In this document: positions 32,263-42,589 of the stretch, one piece after another
Layout of the letters: each line of letters begins with the position of its first letter
How positions within the stretch are numbered: the stretch's first letter is position 1
Source of the DNA: Diplolepis rosae
Taxonomy: Eukaryota; Arthropoda; Insecta; Hymenoptera; Diplolepididae
Assembly (NCBI GenBank): GCA_030998225.1
Contig: JAPYXD010000717.1
Coordinates: 930,001 to 994,000, forward strand
Reading direction: 5' to 3'
DNA: 64,000 nt
Notes under the pieces: model-generated
What the model was told of the DNA's origin: nothing
Databases searched by the model: none
Seen by the model: only the letters and a program-made list of their open reading frames with translations
Position numbers and translations under genes: made by a program

Positions 32263-33303
32263 AAATCATTTTTACCAGCGCATCGTGTGTAGAGGAGCGG
32301 GTCGGAATAGTTGGGAACAGGTGTACCCTTGGACCGAAGTCCTACCCCAGTTCCCTGAGGCCCAACCTCCGCTTAGCCGGTCCCGGAATACACGGACAGA
32401 CCGGACTCGCTCGAGGCAACACAGGCTCCGACACCTGTGTTCAATACGCACTACCTGATCAAGGTCCCGAAGGGGCTGGCTTCTGATCCCGCATGGCACA
32501 CCACCTCGGCAGAGCTAGGCTCACAGCAGCCTCGCCTCCTCGTGGGCCGGGGAAGACACCACTCGGATACGAAGCACTCCCAGTGGCATGCCATACGGAA
32601 ACGATCGTTTGGACTGTTGTTGGTCACAGACTGCGGAGGGTTTGTAGTGTCCCCCAGGAGATTCCATACACCAATTCGCTCTTAGCCTCTTTCAAGAGGG
32701 AGACCGTCTATAGGTTCTCCTCTCACATTCGAAGGACACATATCACAGTCATGCGGCGCTGTCATTCGTTCACTTCACTCATTCCTCACAAGCACTCACA
32801 GACTCACTCTCAGCGCCGCTACCTGGGGCATACTTCCTTCTCCATGCATGGGGATAGACGCGTTTATAGCGTCCCCCACTCGCAACCGGGGATAAAGCCG
32901 TTTATTGGGCACCGTTCACGCAATGGGAAGATGCCCGTCTATAGAGCCACCTGCATTTGTTCACCGATTCATCGGGACACTAAAACCTCCATGATCCGAG
33001 GGCCGTCTGCTAAGCCTCCCCACCCGTCCTTTTTTGGCATAGCCAAGAGAAGGACTTCGTCAAGGTACCAGTCCGACGGGAGGTTAAAAAATTGCATTAT
33101 TTATTACCAAAAAGTATCTTGTGTAATAGTATATTACGACCCTAGGGCATCAAACATTCTGTCCGTGGGTTGTATACTATTTTTCTTGATCTCAAGCCGA
33201 AAGTACGCCCAAAACCGAAACAATATTAATATTGATTTTTCGTGCAATTGCATGAAGTCACATTAAATTAAATTAAACAACCGAATTATACGATGAATTT
33301 AGC

Positions 33304-33820
33304 GGCATATATATAATATCTCTTATACTTATAATTCATTATTTCCGGTTGAAATAATCAAATCGATTTTAGGTTTGTTTCATTTTCTAGCTTATTACGT
33401 TAGGTTTTCAGATAAATAATTTTATAATTTATATTTTGTTAATTAACTACAGATATAGGCAATTTAATTGTTCAAACAATTTTTTCATGTTTGCCCCCTC
33501 AGTAGAAAAATTTGAAAAATATACAGCCATATGCGCTATGTCTCAATATAACTAACGCATATTTAATATTTTTATTAAATATGCGCTAGTTATATTGAGA
33601 AATAGCGCATACGATACTATTTTTTCCAAATTTTTCTAATGAGGGGGTAAACATGAAAAAATTGTTTAAACAATTAAATTTCCTATATCTGTAGTTAATT
33701 AACAAAATAAAATTTAAAGAATTATTTATCTGGAAACCTAACGTAACAAGCTAGACAATGAAACAAACTCAAAATTGATTTGATTATTTCAACCAGAAAT
33801 AATGAATTATGAGTATAAGA
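33304..33820. mobile_element. 517-bp near-palindromic foldback/MITE with 9-bp target duplication
   Basis: Arms of about 245 bp (about 33,318-33,562 and 33,575-33,820) are reverse complements at about 93%, meeting at a short AT-rich centre. GAATTTAGC occurs directly before (33,295-33,303) and after (33,821-33,829) the element. There is no coding capacity. A 9-bp duplication is typical of Mutator-like elements. The left end has about 14 bases (GGCATATATATAAT) that are not mirrored on the right. Confidence 0.88.
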
Positions 33821-33829
33821 GAATTTAGC

Positions 33830-35340
33830 ATTTTATCGAATTTTATCAAAAGTTTAAATTAATATATCTCTCAAAAAAATTTTTTTTTTAAATCCCGTTA
33901 TACGTGTTGGTTAATTTATTAAAAGGAAGCTACAAAAATATAAGAATGTCCCATGTGCATATTACTCATTGCAACTATATACATCTGCCCCAAATAATTA
34001 ATTATACCTTCTTGAATTCTAAATTTTCTGATCTTGGAATTGTAATTTTCAATATCACTTCGCTCTCGTTTCACTATCGCTTCGTATTCGTTCTTCTCTG
34101 CGTTCAACTTGTAAACTATTCACCTTCAGTTTTTCGAGAATTTGAGACATAATATTCGCTCCACACTCGCCAAACACTCGATTTTTTAAATAGAAAGTGT
34201 AGCGAGGGCAAAGAGAAGGCAAGAACTTCGACTCGGGAACTAACAGTGTTTCTAATATTTTTGTTGACTATTTCAAAAGTAAAGACGTATATGTTTATTT
34301 TGAACATGGATATGTATTATTGCCTAACAAAAATTTTGTATAATGTATATTGAGAATTTAAATTTATAACACATTATCAATGTTGGAAAATACTTTAAAG
34401 TATTGTAAAAGTGTTGCAAATATACAACAACATATGAACATCTGTGTTATTATAATTTTTTATTGATTAAGTACGGTCAAACGAAAAAGGTCGAATAAAA
34501 CGGATTTTTTAATCAGCTGTTTTTTTACCCGGTTATAATATTTCAGCACATGACACGTCTAAATTTATTGTCTGACCTCTATAACATCTGAAACATATTG
34601 CCTCGAACCTATTTACACTGTTTTTTCAATGTTATTGATAAAATAAAAGTTTAAACGCGAATATCTCAAATGGTGGTTTTTCGAGAAACGCCCTTATTCT
34701 TTATAACTCTTCAAATATATTAACCGAATTCGTTTATTATTGTGTCGAGTCATTGATCTTCTACTCTCGGAGTGAAAGTGTATTCTACATGCGCCTAAGT
34801 TTATTACTTCGAATTCTGAAGGAAGGAAGGGTGCTTTTGAAGCAAATATAATCAAGGCAGTCCAAAATTGCAATAGAGTTACAAGATTTATTCTGATTAA
34901 ACATAAACAAAACTAATGTGAACATTCAATTTTAGGGGAACAAATTTGAATGATACAGTGCATATTATTTGTACATTACCACATTGTAGTTCTAATCCTA
35001 CCAGATCGCCAGAACGGCAAAGATAAAAAGGAAAACGCGTCCTAATGTGCAGAAGTACTGATGATTCAGGCAAAATTTAATTCGCTTTCATGGTCCTAAA
35101 AAAGAGAAACTACTTTCATCCTTGCGTGACTCACTCACATACCTATTTTCTTGTCTGACGATCACTGGATTGACGAATAATCCAAGTAAATTTCTTCGAA
35201 CAAGAGAAGTTAATGTGCTTTCAAATGAAGCACTTCTCTTCACCAGATTTTTGTTTAATTATGATCGGAATAATGTAATCAGAATTATTTCTTTTCGTTT
35301 CAAGATTCGAGAAAGTTTAGTTTTCCACAATCTTTAGTGT
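33830..35340. other. AT-rich non-coding interval
   Basis: No gene or repeat recognised. Short frames lack domains. Confidence 0.45.
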
Positions 35341-36163
35341 TCTCCTAAACTGCTAAGTGTCGGCGCGAATATGGTGGGAGAACAAACTTCCACATGGACA
35401 ATTGAATGAACGACAATGGAGCCTTATAAACTACACTTAGGTCACCCTCACGGGGCCAGGGAGTGACAGTTCGAATGCGGGGAGCCCTATAAAGATGGTA
35501 TCATCCCAAACGCACATAGATAGGATCCATCTAAGAAGTTAATGGCTGAATGTGGCGTGAATAGTGGGCGATGAGGGCAAACCCATGAATACTCGGACAC
35601 GCACGACACTGTCATCCACAAGACTACATACGAACGAATGTGAAGATGTCTGAATGACCTGCAGTCGACGCCTTGTAAATATTCCTAATAGACAAGCCAA
35701 GAGAGGAGTAGTAGCATCGAGACTGGGGTGGGATGCAATGTCAGTACCGTACATCTGTGGAAGTGATATGGGTAAACGTTAATCCCCTCTCCGGTTATCT
35801 GTCAGTGAGGGCCAAAGATCCGGTGAAACCACACGTTAAACTGGGAGGACCGAACGTGTTTTCGCTGTCTGGAGCCAATGTTCCGGTAGAAACTTTGGAT
35901 GTTCGAGTGTAGGAATGAAGGATTACCTGGTCAGTATTTCCTTATATCCGACGTTGCGTATGATAAATCGCACACTGTCTAGCCTGAGGTCTAAGTGAGG
36001 TCCCGAGATGAACTCGTCATCGCCTAGACGATAAGGGTGACGTTAAACCTTTTCCATCAATATGTCACGGCCCTATCTCGTAACAATTTTAATTAGTTAA
36101 ACCAAAGGTGTCGATAGGGCCGACCATCAAAAAGACCCCTCTCGGTTTCGGTGCCTATGACTT

Positions 36164-36340
36164 ATGACGAAGGCAGCGACAAGGATGGATGTAGCCACTT
36201 CAGCAGTTGAGGGAAAGAGAGATATCCTCCAGCTCTTGAAGGAGCAAAACGGGGAAATGGAGAAATTGGGCGGGGCGCTGACAAAGCGCTTGCAAGAGCA
36301 AGAAGAGGAACTAATAAGCGAAAAGCATTCTGCACGTTAG
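36164..36340 (+). pseudogene. R1-clade ORF1 N-terminal remnant, copy 4
   Basis: 58 codons from an ATG to TAG. The segment DILQLLKEQNGEMEKLGGAL matches the N-terminus of copies 1 and 2 (DVLQLLKEQNDKMEKLARAL). The remainder of ORF1 is deleted and the sequence jumps to RT near 36,356. Confidence 0.72.
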
Positions 36341-36355
36341 TCAGCATTGAGATAT

Positions 36356-36920
36356 GAAATGCGTTCAATACCATCAACCTGGTGGGAGGAGCATCATCTG
36401 CTTCGCGGATGACGCACTTGCAGTGTGTGCTGCGTATGACGACGGGATCCAGGAGCTGAGGATTAGTGAGAGTTTGCGTCAGGCAAAGCGTTAGTTGGAC
36501 AGCAGAAGTCTTGAAACTCTATCCAGAAAAGAATGTCCTTTGCACAGAGAGGTGCTGCGATAAGAAATATCTCATCATGCCGAATTATTTCGACAAGCGC
36601 TGTACTTGTCCTGGCGAAGGAAAGTCAGGAGGCCCTTCTGCTCGAAGAGGAGTATACCTGTATTAAAGACGAACATGAAATCGCTCGCGTGAAGCAAGCC
36701 ATCCACAAAATGCTAGACACAGACTCTTCGAAAGATGACAGACGTGATGGCATGGTGAGCAGACCGGGAGATGGATACGCCGTCTGATCCTGGAGCTTGC
36801 CACCTAGTTGGAGATAATGCACGGTGAGGTCGACTTTTATTTGACGTAAGCGCTTTCAGCCCGTGGCTGTTTTAACGCGTACCTGAAGCGCTTCAGGAAC
36901 ACTTTTCGTCTGCGACAATT
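36356..36920 (+). pseudogene. R1-clade ORF2 remnants, copy 4
   Basis: Pieces in several frames: AFNTIN (RT catalytic Asp block end), CFADDALAVC (active-site Asp pair), ESLRQAKR then a stop, FAQRGAAIRNIS..STSAVLVLA and EIARVKQAIHK (thumb region, 36,533-36,787). These follow the order of copy 1 with large gaps. Confidence 0.72.
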
Positions 36921-37256
36921 CGGGAGGGGAAACAGGGGCTGTCTGCCGGGTGGTGGGCTCCTAACTCGCACCAGACACGATGGTACCTCTCGTGTTCCAG
37001 TCTGAGGAGTTCTAGAAAGACATCCAGTCCTTCATTACACAAGTGACAAGGACTAACGATCTTGATGGGCCAGTAAAAGAATTACCCTTGAGGCCTATAC
37101 CCGCGGTGAGCATGCTCTCTTCAGCAAACGGTAATATGGTTCCAGAGAGGGCACTTTTGTTTTAACAGGTATGCTTAGACCTGTCCTAGGAGAGTGCTTC
37201 ACTACGTCTATAAAAGGTTTTGTCATTTTTTCCTCCTCAAAAAAAAAAATAAAAAA

Positions 37257-37780
37257 GTATCTCGCTGCGAAGGTTGTGCTGTGTATTTGGTGGGAGCATA
37301 TTGTTGTTATTTATTATAAGCTGTATCAAACACAGTTGATGCGTTTCAGCCGAGCACTGCATAAAAAACGTCCACAATACGAGCAGAGGCACAAAAAAGT
37401 GATTCTACAGCATGACAACGCTCGGCCTCACGTTGCCAAACCCGTTAAAACCTACCTGGAAACGCTCAAATGGGAAGTCCTACCCGACCCCCCATATTCC
37501 CCAGATATCGCGCCGTCCGGTCATTACTTGTTCCGGTCGATGGCACATGGTCTGGCTGATCAGCAGTTCCGCTCATATGAAGACATCGAAAAATCACTTG
37601 ATTCGTGGATAGCCTCAGAAGATGAAAACTTCTACCGTAACGGTATTCGAGTTCTACCAGAAAGATGGTTAAAAGTTGTAGCTAACGATGGAAAATACTT
37701 TGAATGGTTCATTTTTAACCATGTTTTCACATTAAAGTTTCATTTTCATCAAAAATACAGCGTGAACTTAGTTGCGCACC
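37257..37780 (+). mobile_element. mariner element, 3' half, next to R1-clade poly-A
   Basis: The C-terminal two-thirds of a mariner transposase followed by a terminus CGTGAACTTAGTTGCGCACC (37,761-37,780), like the common insect mariner ends. The 5' half is absent: the sequence begins exactly after the poly-A of R1-clade copy 4, so the retrotransposon inserted into the mariner or a deletion joined them. Confidence 0.75.
37258..37720 (+). pseudogene. mariner transposase fragment (DD34D type), inactive
   Basis: Reads VVLCIWWEHIVVIYYKL, a short loss, FSRALHKKRPQYEQRHKKVILQHDNARPH (second catalytic Asp in HDNARPH), then LPDPPYSPDIAPSG and the terminal FYRNGIRVLPERW and VVANDGKYFEW. Thirty-four residues after the HDNARPH Asp, where mariner has its third catalytic Asp (PSD), this copy has Gly (PSG). 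The first catalytic Asp and the DNA-binding domain are missing. Confidence 0.85.
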
Positions 37781-37939
37781 TCATTTTATTCTCACTATTT
37801 TATTTGTTCGTCGAGCTAAGCCTTTTTGAACATTACTCAACAATTGCAAGCTGCAAATTTTATTCACAATAGAAAAATGAGGTACGAAACGCTGAATAAA
37901 TAATGACTTGGGCAACTTCGTTCTGCCCGAAGGATTAAC

Positions 37940-38790
37940 AATGGACACATGAAAGTGTCAGGATTAAGATTTACTGCATTTACAACCCAAACGGAAATAA
38001 AGTTTACACAGGGTGAAAAAGTTTTGAAATTTTTCAAAACATTAGTGCAAAATCGTGCGTTCCTCCAAGGTATGCACGTGTCGCGTACAAAAATTTCTAA
38101 CGTTGTAAAAAATGTCTCAAGCCCTCATGAGAAAGAGAGCACGTAAATAGTTTACAAAACTAAATGTTCTTTGCATATCGATGAACTTACCAAGCCTGTG
38201 CAAAGGAAGAAGTGGATGACTTTGCAGACTCGGTATGTTGACAAAGAAATCATGAATGTCCGGACAGAACCGTTGAGCTTACTTTTACTTGATGAAACTG
38301 ATATAACTGGGAAAGGGTTATTTTAAGAGATGCAACAGTACTTGACTTAATTTCAAATTCTGTTTGGCAACATTCTCGCTTCATCGACAGACAATGCAGC
38401 CACCATGGTTAGTAATGAAAATTTATTTTTCATGCGATTAAAAAAGGCTTCTGATCTTGCGCTAGAAATGAACTGTTCGTCACATTCGTGCAATTTAGCT
38501 GCACAGCATGCGAGCAAGGATGCGATTCCAAAATGGTTTCGTGAATGTTTTACGTGGCTCATCGGTTATGTCCCCAACACCTCAAAGCAAGAGGCTGGAT
38601 TCAATTTCTTTCTAAAATCTTCGCAGAATCTTAGTTTCAAATTAGTGAAACATTTCCCTGCGCATTGGCTGGCACATAATCAAGCCATCGAGTGAGGTGC
38701 ATTGTGCTGGCCCCGCCTTGACGCGTACGTAACAGACATGGTATCGGAAGAAACTATACTGAGAAAAAAAAGTGAATAATGACCAGGTTT
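37940..38790 (+). pseudogene. hAT-superfamily-like (BED/RNase H-like) gene fragment
   Basis: Broken frames (37,949-38,146; 38,160-38,330; 38,390-38,695). Key parts are TLQTRYVDKEIMNVRTEPLSLLLLDETDITGKG, TDNAATMVSNENLFF, MNCSSHSCNLAAQHASK (Cys-x-x-His) and HFPAHWLAHNQAIE followed by LCWPRLDAYV. The order 'S-DNA-M ... C.SH..NL..  ... RWL..H.A..R.L..W..L' is that of hAT-derived RNase H-like proteins (KRAB/ZBED-type host genes and transposases). Stops near 38,145, 38,325, 38,350 and 38,694 make it a pseudogene. Whether it came from a host gene or a transposon is not clear. Confidence 0.55.
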
Positions 38791-39091
38791 CCCCAAAAGG
38801 CAAAAAATCGGAACAGAGAATATTGCAAGAGTGATATAGCATCACGCTGTATCCAGAAACAAAAGCATATCTTCTTTTTTTGAGATACTTATGAGATACT
38901 TACCTCGAGAAAATTACTTACTTGAATACTTGGTAATGTATTAAAACCAGCCCTCCTCAATCACATTGGCGGAATGAAAAATATCAACTTTCATCCCCCT
39001 TCCACATTCAGCTCATTTGCAGAACTAGTATTACCTTCGGAACTCATACTGTAACTGCAAGGAAAGAAATTTTATATGAAAATCCCATTTG

Positions 39092-40395
39092 AAGAGTTTT
39101 CCAATAGGGAAATAACAATTTCGTATCTTTATATGAAAGAACCCTTAAACTTTTTTAATGAACTGTCAATGTCAAAACGTTAGTTAAAGTCAACATTTTC
39201 ATCATCGTAAAGTTCATGAACCAGCAACGTTTGGAAATTATTAAAAATTACTACCGAAATTCTAAGTCGGTGGTCGCAACTTTAAGAGCGCTTACTCCAA
39301 TTTTCGTCCGTAATAATTGTCCCACCCGACAGGCTGTGCTTGCTATAGTGGATAAATTCGAGAACAAATGGACACTATTGGACGTGCCGGTGCCAAAAAG
39401 ACGTCGTATTGCTCGAAGCGAAGAAATAATTGCAGCCGTAAGTGTATCGATTCAAAATGAGCCAAATCAGTCAATTCAACGTCGTTCTCAAGAATTGGGC
39501 ATCGCTCAAACGACACTGTGGCGTATTATGCGAAAAGATTTTGGCCTACATGCTTTCAAGATGAAATTGACTCAAGAAATAAAGCCACTTGATGATTTGA
39601 AACGCCGAAACTTCTCCAATTGCGCTCTGGCAAAGCTTGAAGGAAATGAAGAATTTGATGGAAAAATCATCTTCAGCGATGAAGTTCATTTCTGACTCAG
39701 TGGCTTTGTTAATAAGCAAAATATGCGTTATTCGTCAGCAAAAAACCCAAATGTGCTTCTTGAGACACCGTTTCATCCACAAAAAGTGACGGTTTGGTGC
39801 GGTTTTCATGCCGGAGGTGTGATTGGGCCGTATTTTTTCGTGGATGAAAACGACCGTCATGTTACCGTCAATGGAGAGCGCTATCGTAATATGTTGGAAG
39901 ATTATTTGTGACCAGAATTGGATGAACTTGACATCAAGGATATGTGGTTTCAACAAGACGGTGCCACTAGCCACACAGCACGCGTCACAATCGATTTATT
40001 GAAAGGCAAATTCGGTGAACTTGTTATCTCGAGAAATGTTCCAGTCGGATGGCTGCCTCGTTCATGCGAACTTACGCCATTGGATTTCTTTTTATGGAGC
40101 CATATCAAGTCACTGGTCTATGCCAACAAGCCAGCAACTTTAGACGACCCGAAAAACAGCATCCAACGCGAAATTGCCAACGTGCCGGTCGAAATGTGTG
40201 CCAGAGTGGTGGATAATTGGGTCCAAAGAATCGACCGCTGTAAAAAGGCTCGTGGTGGTCATATGACCGATATCGAATTTCATTCATAAAATGTAATGCT
40301 TGCACTACACCCACAATAAATTTGAACTCAATATCTCAAATATTTCTGTATTTTATTCATAGATAAAATTGTTATGTCCCTATTGAAAAACCCTT
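39092..40395 (+). mobile_element. mariner-like element, DD41D (rosa-like), 1.3 kb
   Basis: Terminal inverted repeats of about 30 bp, core TTYCAATAGGGAMATAACAA, begin at 39,092 and end at 40,395. The flank is TA on the right (40,396-40,397) and TG on the left, a TA target with one change. The single transposase gene fills the interior. Full-length by size, but the gene has two stops. Confidence 0.85.
39216..40289 (+). pseudogene. DD41D mariner transposase, two in-frame TGA stops
   Basis: 358 codons from ATG. An N-terminal helix-turn-helix region (SIQRRSQELGIAQTTLWRIM) is followed by the catalytic domain: first Asp in IFSDEVHF, second in WFQQDGATSHTAR, third in LTPLDFFLW. There are 41 residues between the second and third, which places it in the DD41D (rosa) group. 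TGA replaces what should be Trp after EVHF (39,692) and after EDYL (39,909); both are single G-to-A changes of TGG. No frameshifts were seen, so it is recently inactivated. Confidence 0.88.
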
Positions 40396-40399
40396 TATT

Positions 40400-41240
40400 T
40401 TAGAATTTGTTTAGATTCATTTATTTTTTCAGATTTTCGGAATTATATTTTCAAGAGGTCCTTAAACCGAGTGCAGAACTCGCAATTCCAGTATATAATA
40501 CTATGAAACATTGAAATTATTGAAAATAAAAGAAAAAGGTAGGGTTATGTTCCGCAGAACTGCTTTTTACGTTTTCTACTTTATTCAAAAATGTACCACT
40601 CACCTATTGTTTAGAATAGAGTTCAGTATAGAGAAACCACTATCAGTCCTAGCTGTAATTACGAATTAATACCAGAATATCAAGTCCACCAAAGATACCT
40701 GGAATAAACCTCCAATGATCGCAATCGAGCGTTGACAAATCGACGGTTAATTTCACTTTCAATGCTTTAAATTTTTTTGAAAAACTTCCGTTTCCGAGAC
40801 ATTTGAAACCGACGTCAACCGGCTATACCATTTCCCAATTACTTTGTGTATTTTACAATATGGTGAGAAATTCCGGAAATTTTTAACATCACGTTGTGTT
40901 TTTAGTATATTTGAATGGCTGGCTAAACACGTGACAGTGAAAGCATGTTCGCCTACGAGTTGGTCTTGGTGAATCAGCTGAAGAAAAAAGTGCCGGTTAA
41001 CCTTATAAGAAAATTCAAGAATGAAAAGCACGTATCTATAACCCAAAAATAAAAATTTGTAGAAGATAGTGCAGAGTTTATTATATTGTTTTTAGCAGGT
41101 AAGTTAAAGATGCAACATAAAAGAAATAAAAATGAAATTTCTATCGTATCGGGTACAGGATGCAGGGATATGCGCTGCACTGTAAAAAAATATCTCTGTC
41201 AAATGATAAACCGATTTTATACATTGCACCGTTATTTTGA
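40400..41240. other. Non-coding interval
   Basis: AT-rich, no gene or repeat recognised between the mariner and the following MITE. Confidence 0.4.
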
Positions 41241-41245
41241 AAAAA

Positions 41246-41578
41246 CTACGTTGCACATTATAAAGTCATTTACATTGCGAAAATTACAATCGAATTGTAA
41301 CCACGCCACGTTATACGCTCTTTAATGCAAGGCAAAATATAATAATGCAACGTTACACGTCATAAAATTACTACGTATCACATAAAGCGTTTTATTTTCA
41401 TCGTCATACGTATTCATTTTACACCCTGTAGTAATTCTACGACGTGTGAGTTCGTATTTTTACATTTTGCCTTGTATCCTTGAATTTCGCCATGCATTAA
41501 AACAACGTGTTACGTAGCATGGTTACAATTCAATTGTAATTTTACAGAATATGAATATATTTACAATGTGCAACGTTA
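41246..41578. repeat. MITE-like imperfect hairpin, 333 bp
   Basis: Outer arms from CTACGTTGCACATTAT and inner blocks (AATTACAATCGAATTGTAACCA; CGTCATAAAATTACTAC) recur in reverse complement and in mirrored order up to 41,578. The symmetry runs to a centre near 41,400. Identity is about 75-80%, so it is older than the 33.3-kb palindrome. No target duplication was seen. Confidence 0.75.
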
Positions 41579-41995
41579 TTTTATTTAAACTATCTTTTTT
41601 ACTTCTAAAATTGGTTTGTAATCAAAGATTTTTTTTATAGTGATGAAAACTTTATTTTATTTAAGTTACATTCAAAATTTTTACTTCCTTATTATCAGTT
41701 AGTCTAGCGTTTAAATCTATTGGTATGGCAGAGTTTGATTTTAGAAGCGGTGCCGTTGCAACCGCTATATGGTATAATGAACAGCAGGTATCGTGTTTAC
41801 TGTTGTCTTAACATAGAATAGTCTAATGCATAAGTTCTTAGGTGCTAGTCGACTTAATAGATTAAAGAAACCGATTTTATACAGGCCGTACAAACTTATT
41901 ATTCCTATAGCTACGTATTCTAAATGAGAACGTCTATACTGGTTTATATCCACGTGTGAGTTCGCCGACGTAATCCTATAGTTTGTATTAATATC

Positions 41996-41998
<3 letters not shown>

Positions 41999-42034
<36 letters not shown>

Positions 42035-42206
42035 TTATAATAATAATATAATATCTTATATTATTTAGATTTTGTCGCAATTTTTAAAAGTTTTCGTGAT
42101 GTAATGACACCTGAATCAATGGTAGTTGTGGGCTTAACAAGTCGATATCTTCCGCATTAAACCTATAAGTTACATTTTTCAAAAATATATATATATATAT
42201 ATATTT
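41999..42206. repeat. AT microsatellites
   Basis: A (AT)n run with TAA/ATT interruptions occupies 41,999-42,058, and a second (AT)n run lies at 42,184-42,205. The sequence between them is non-coding. Confidence 0.85.
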
Positions 42207-42589
42207 CATTTCGATCGGACAATATCTTTGGTTCCCACAACGGCGTCGAAAGTTGAGAAAAAGTGGTATAGCCCCTTAAGTTTAGGCAATTCGGGAAACA
42301 CACTTCCTGAGCACCTTTTCTTCGCCAAAGTGATGTAAAGCGAAGAACAAGATCATAGAAGCACAGTAGAAACCTTTATTAACTATATTTCGCCTTGGGA
42401 GTGTTTCATTCACAATACCTAATTTAGTGCAAAAGTGCACATTTTCATACAATTTACATATAGTTCTTCGCCCTTCTTTCAGAAAATAATTTTAGGAAGA
42501 AGACTCTGGATTCACCACGTGAATGCAACTATTTATCGAATCCCACCCACTCCCTACCCAACCAACCAACCATAAGAGAGCTTTGCATC

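Larger units (their letters stand above)
29214..33095 (-). mobile_element. R1-clade retrotransposon, copy 2, internally deleted
   Basis: The element is 29,226-33,083 on the minus strand. It shares the 5' end (CCTCCC side) and the 3' T-tract junction with copy 1 and is about 93-95% identical where collinear. Flanks TTATAACATTGC (29,214-29,225) and TTAAAAAATTGC (33,084-33,095) match at 10 of 12 and are the probable target duplication. About 1.4 kb of ORF2 is missing in two deletions: endonuclease joined to RT near 30,409, and RT joined to the C-terminus near 29,940. The catalytic FADD box is gone. Confidence 0.9.
35350..37256 (+). mobile_element. R1-clade retrotransposon, copy 4, diverged and heavily deleted
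   Basis: Plus strand. The 3' end (about 37,165-37,256) matches the reverse complement of the common 3' tail of copies 1-3, including the poly-A run. Upstream lie an ORF1 start (36,164), a short RT piece with CFADDALAVCAA (36,397-36,480), thumb-region sequence and a C-terminal remnant. The 5' region (35,350-36,160) has the same style of GC-rich non-coding leader. It is older than the other copies (roughly 60-70% similar) and most of the element is deleted. It abuts a mariner fragment at 37,257. Confidence 0.78.

Noticed and set aside
41999..42206. AT-rich tract as a replication origin or scaffold attachment site
   Set aside because: Simple AT microsatellites are common in this kind of genome and nothing else supports an origin.
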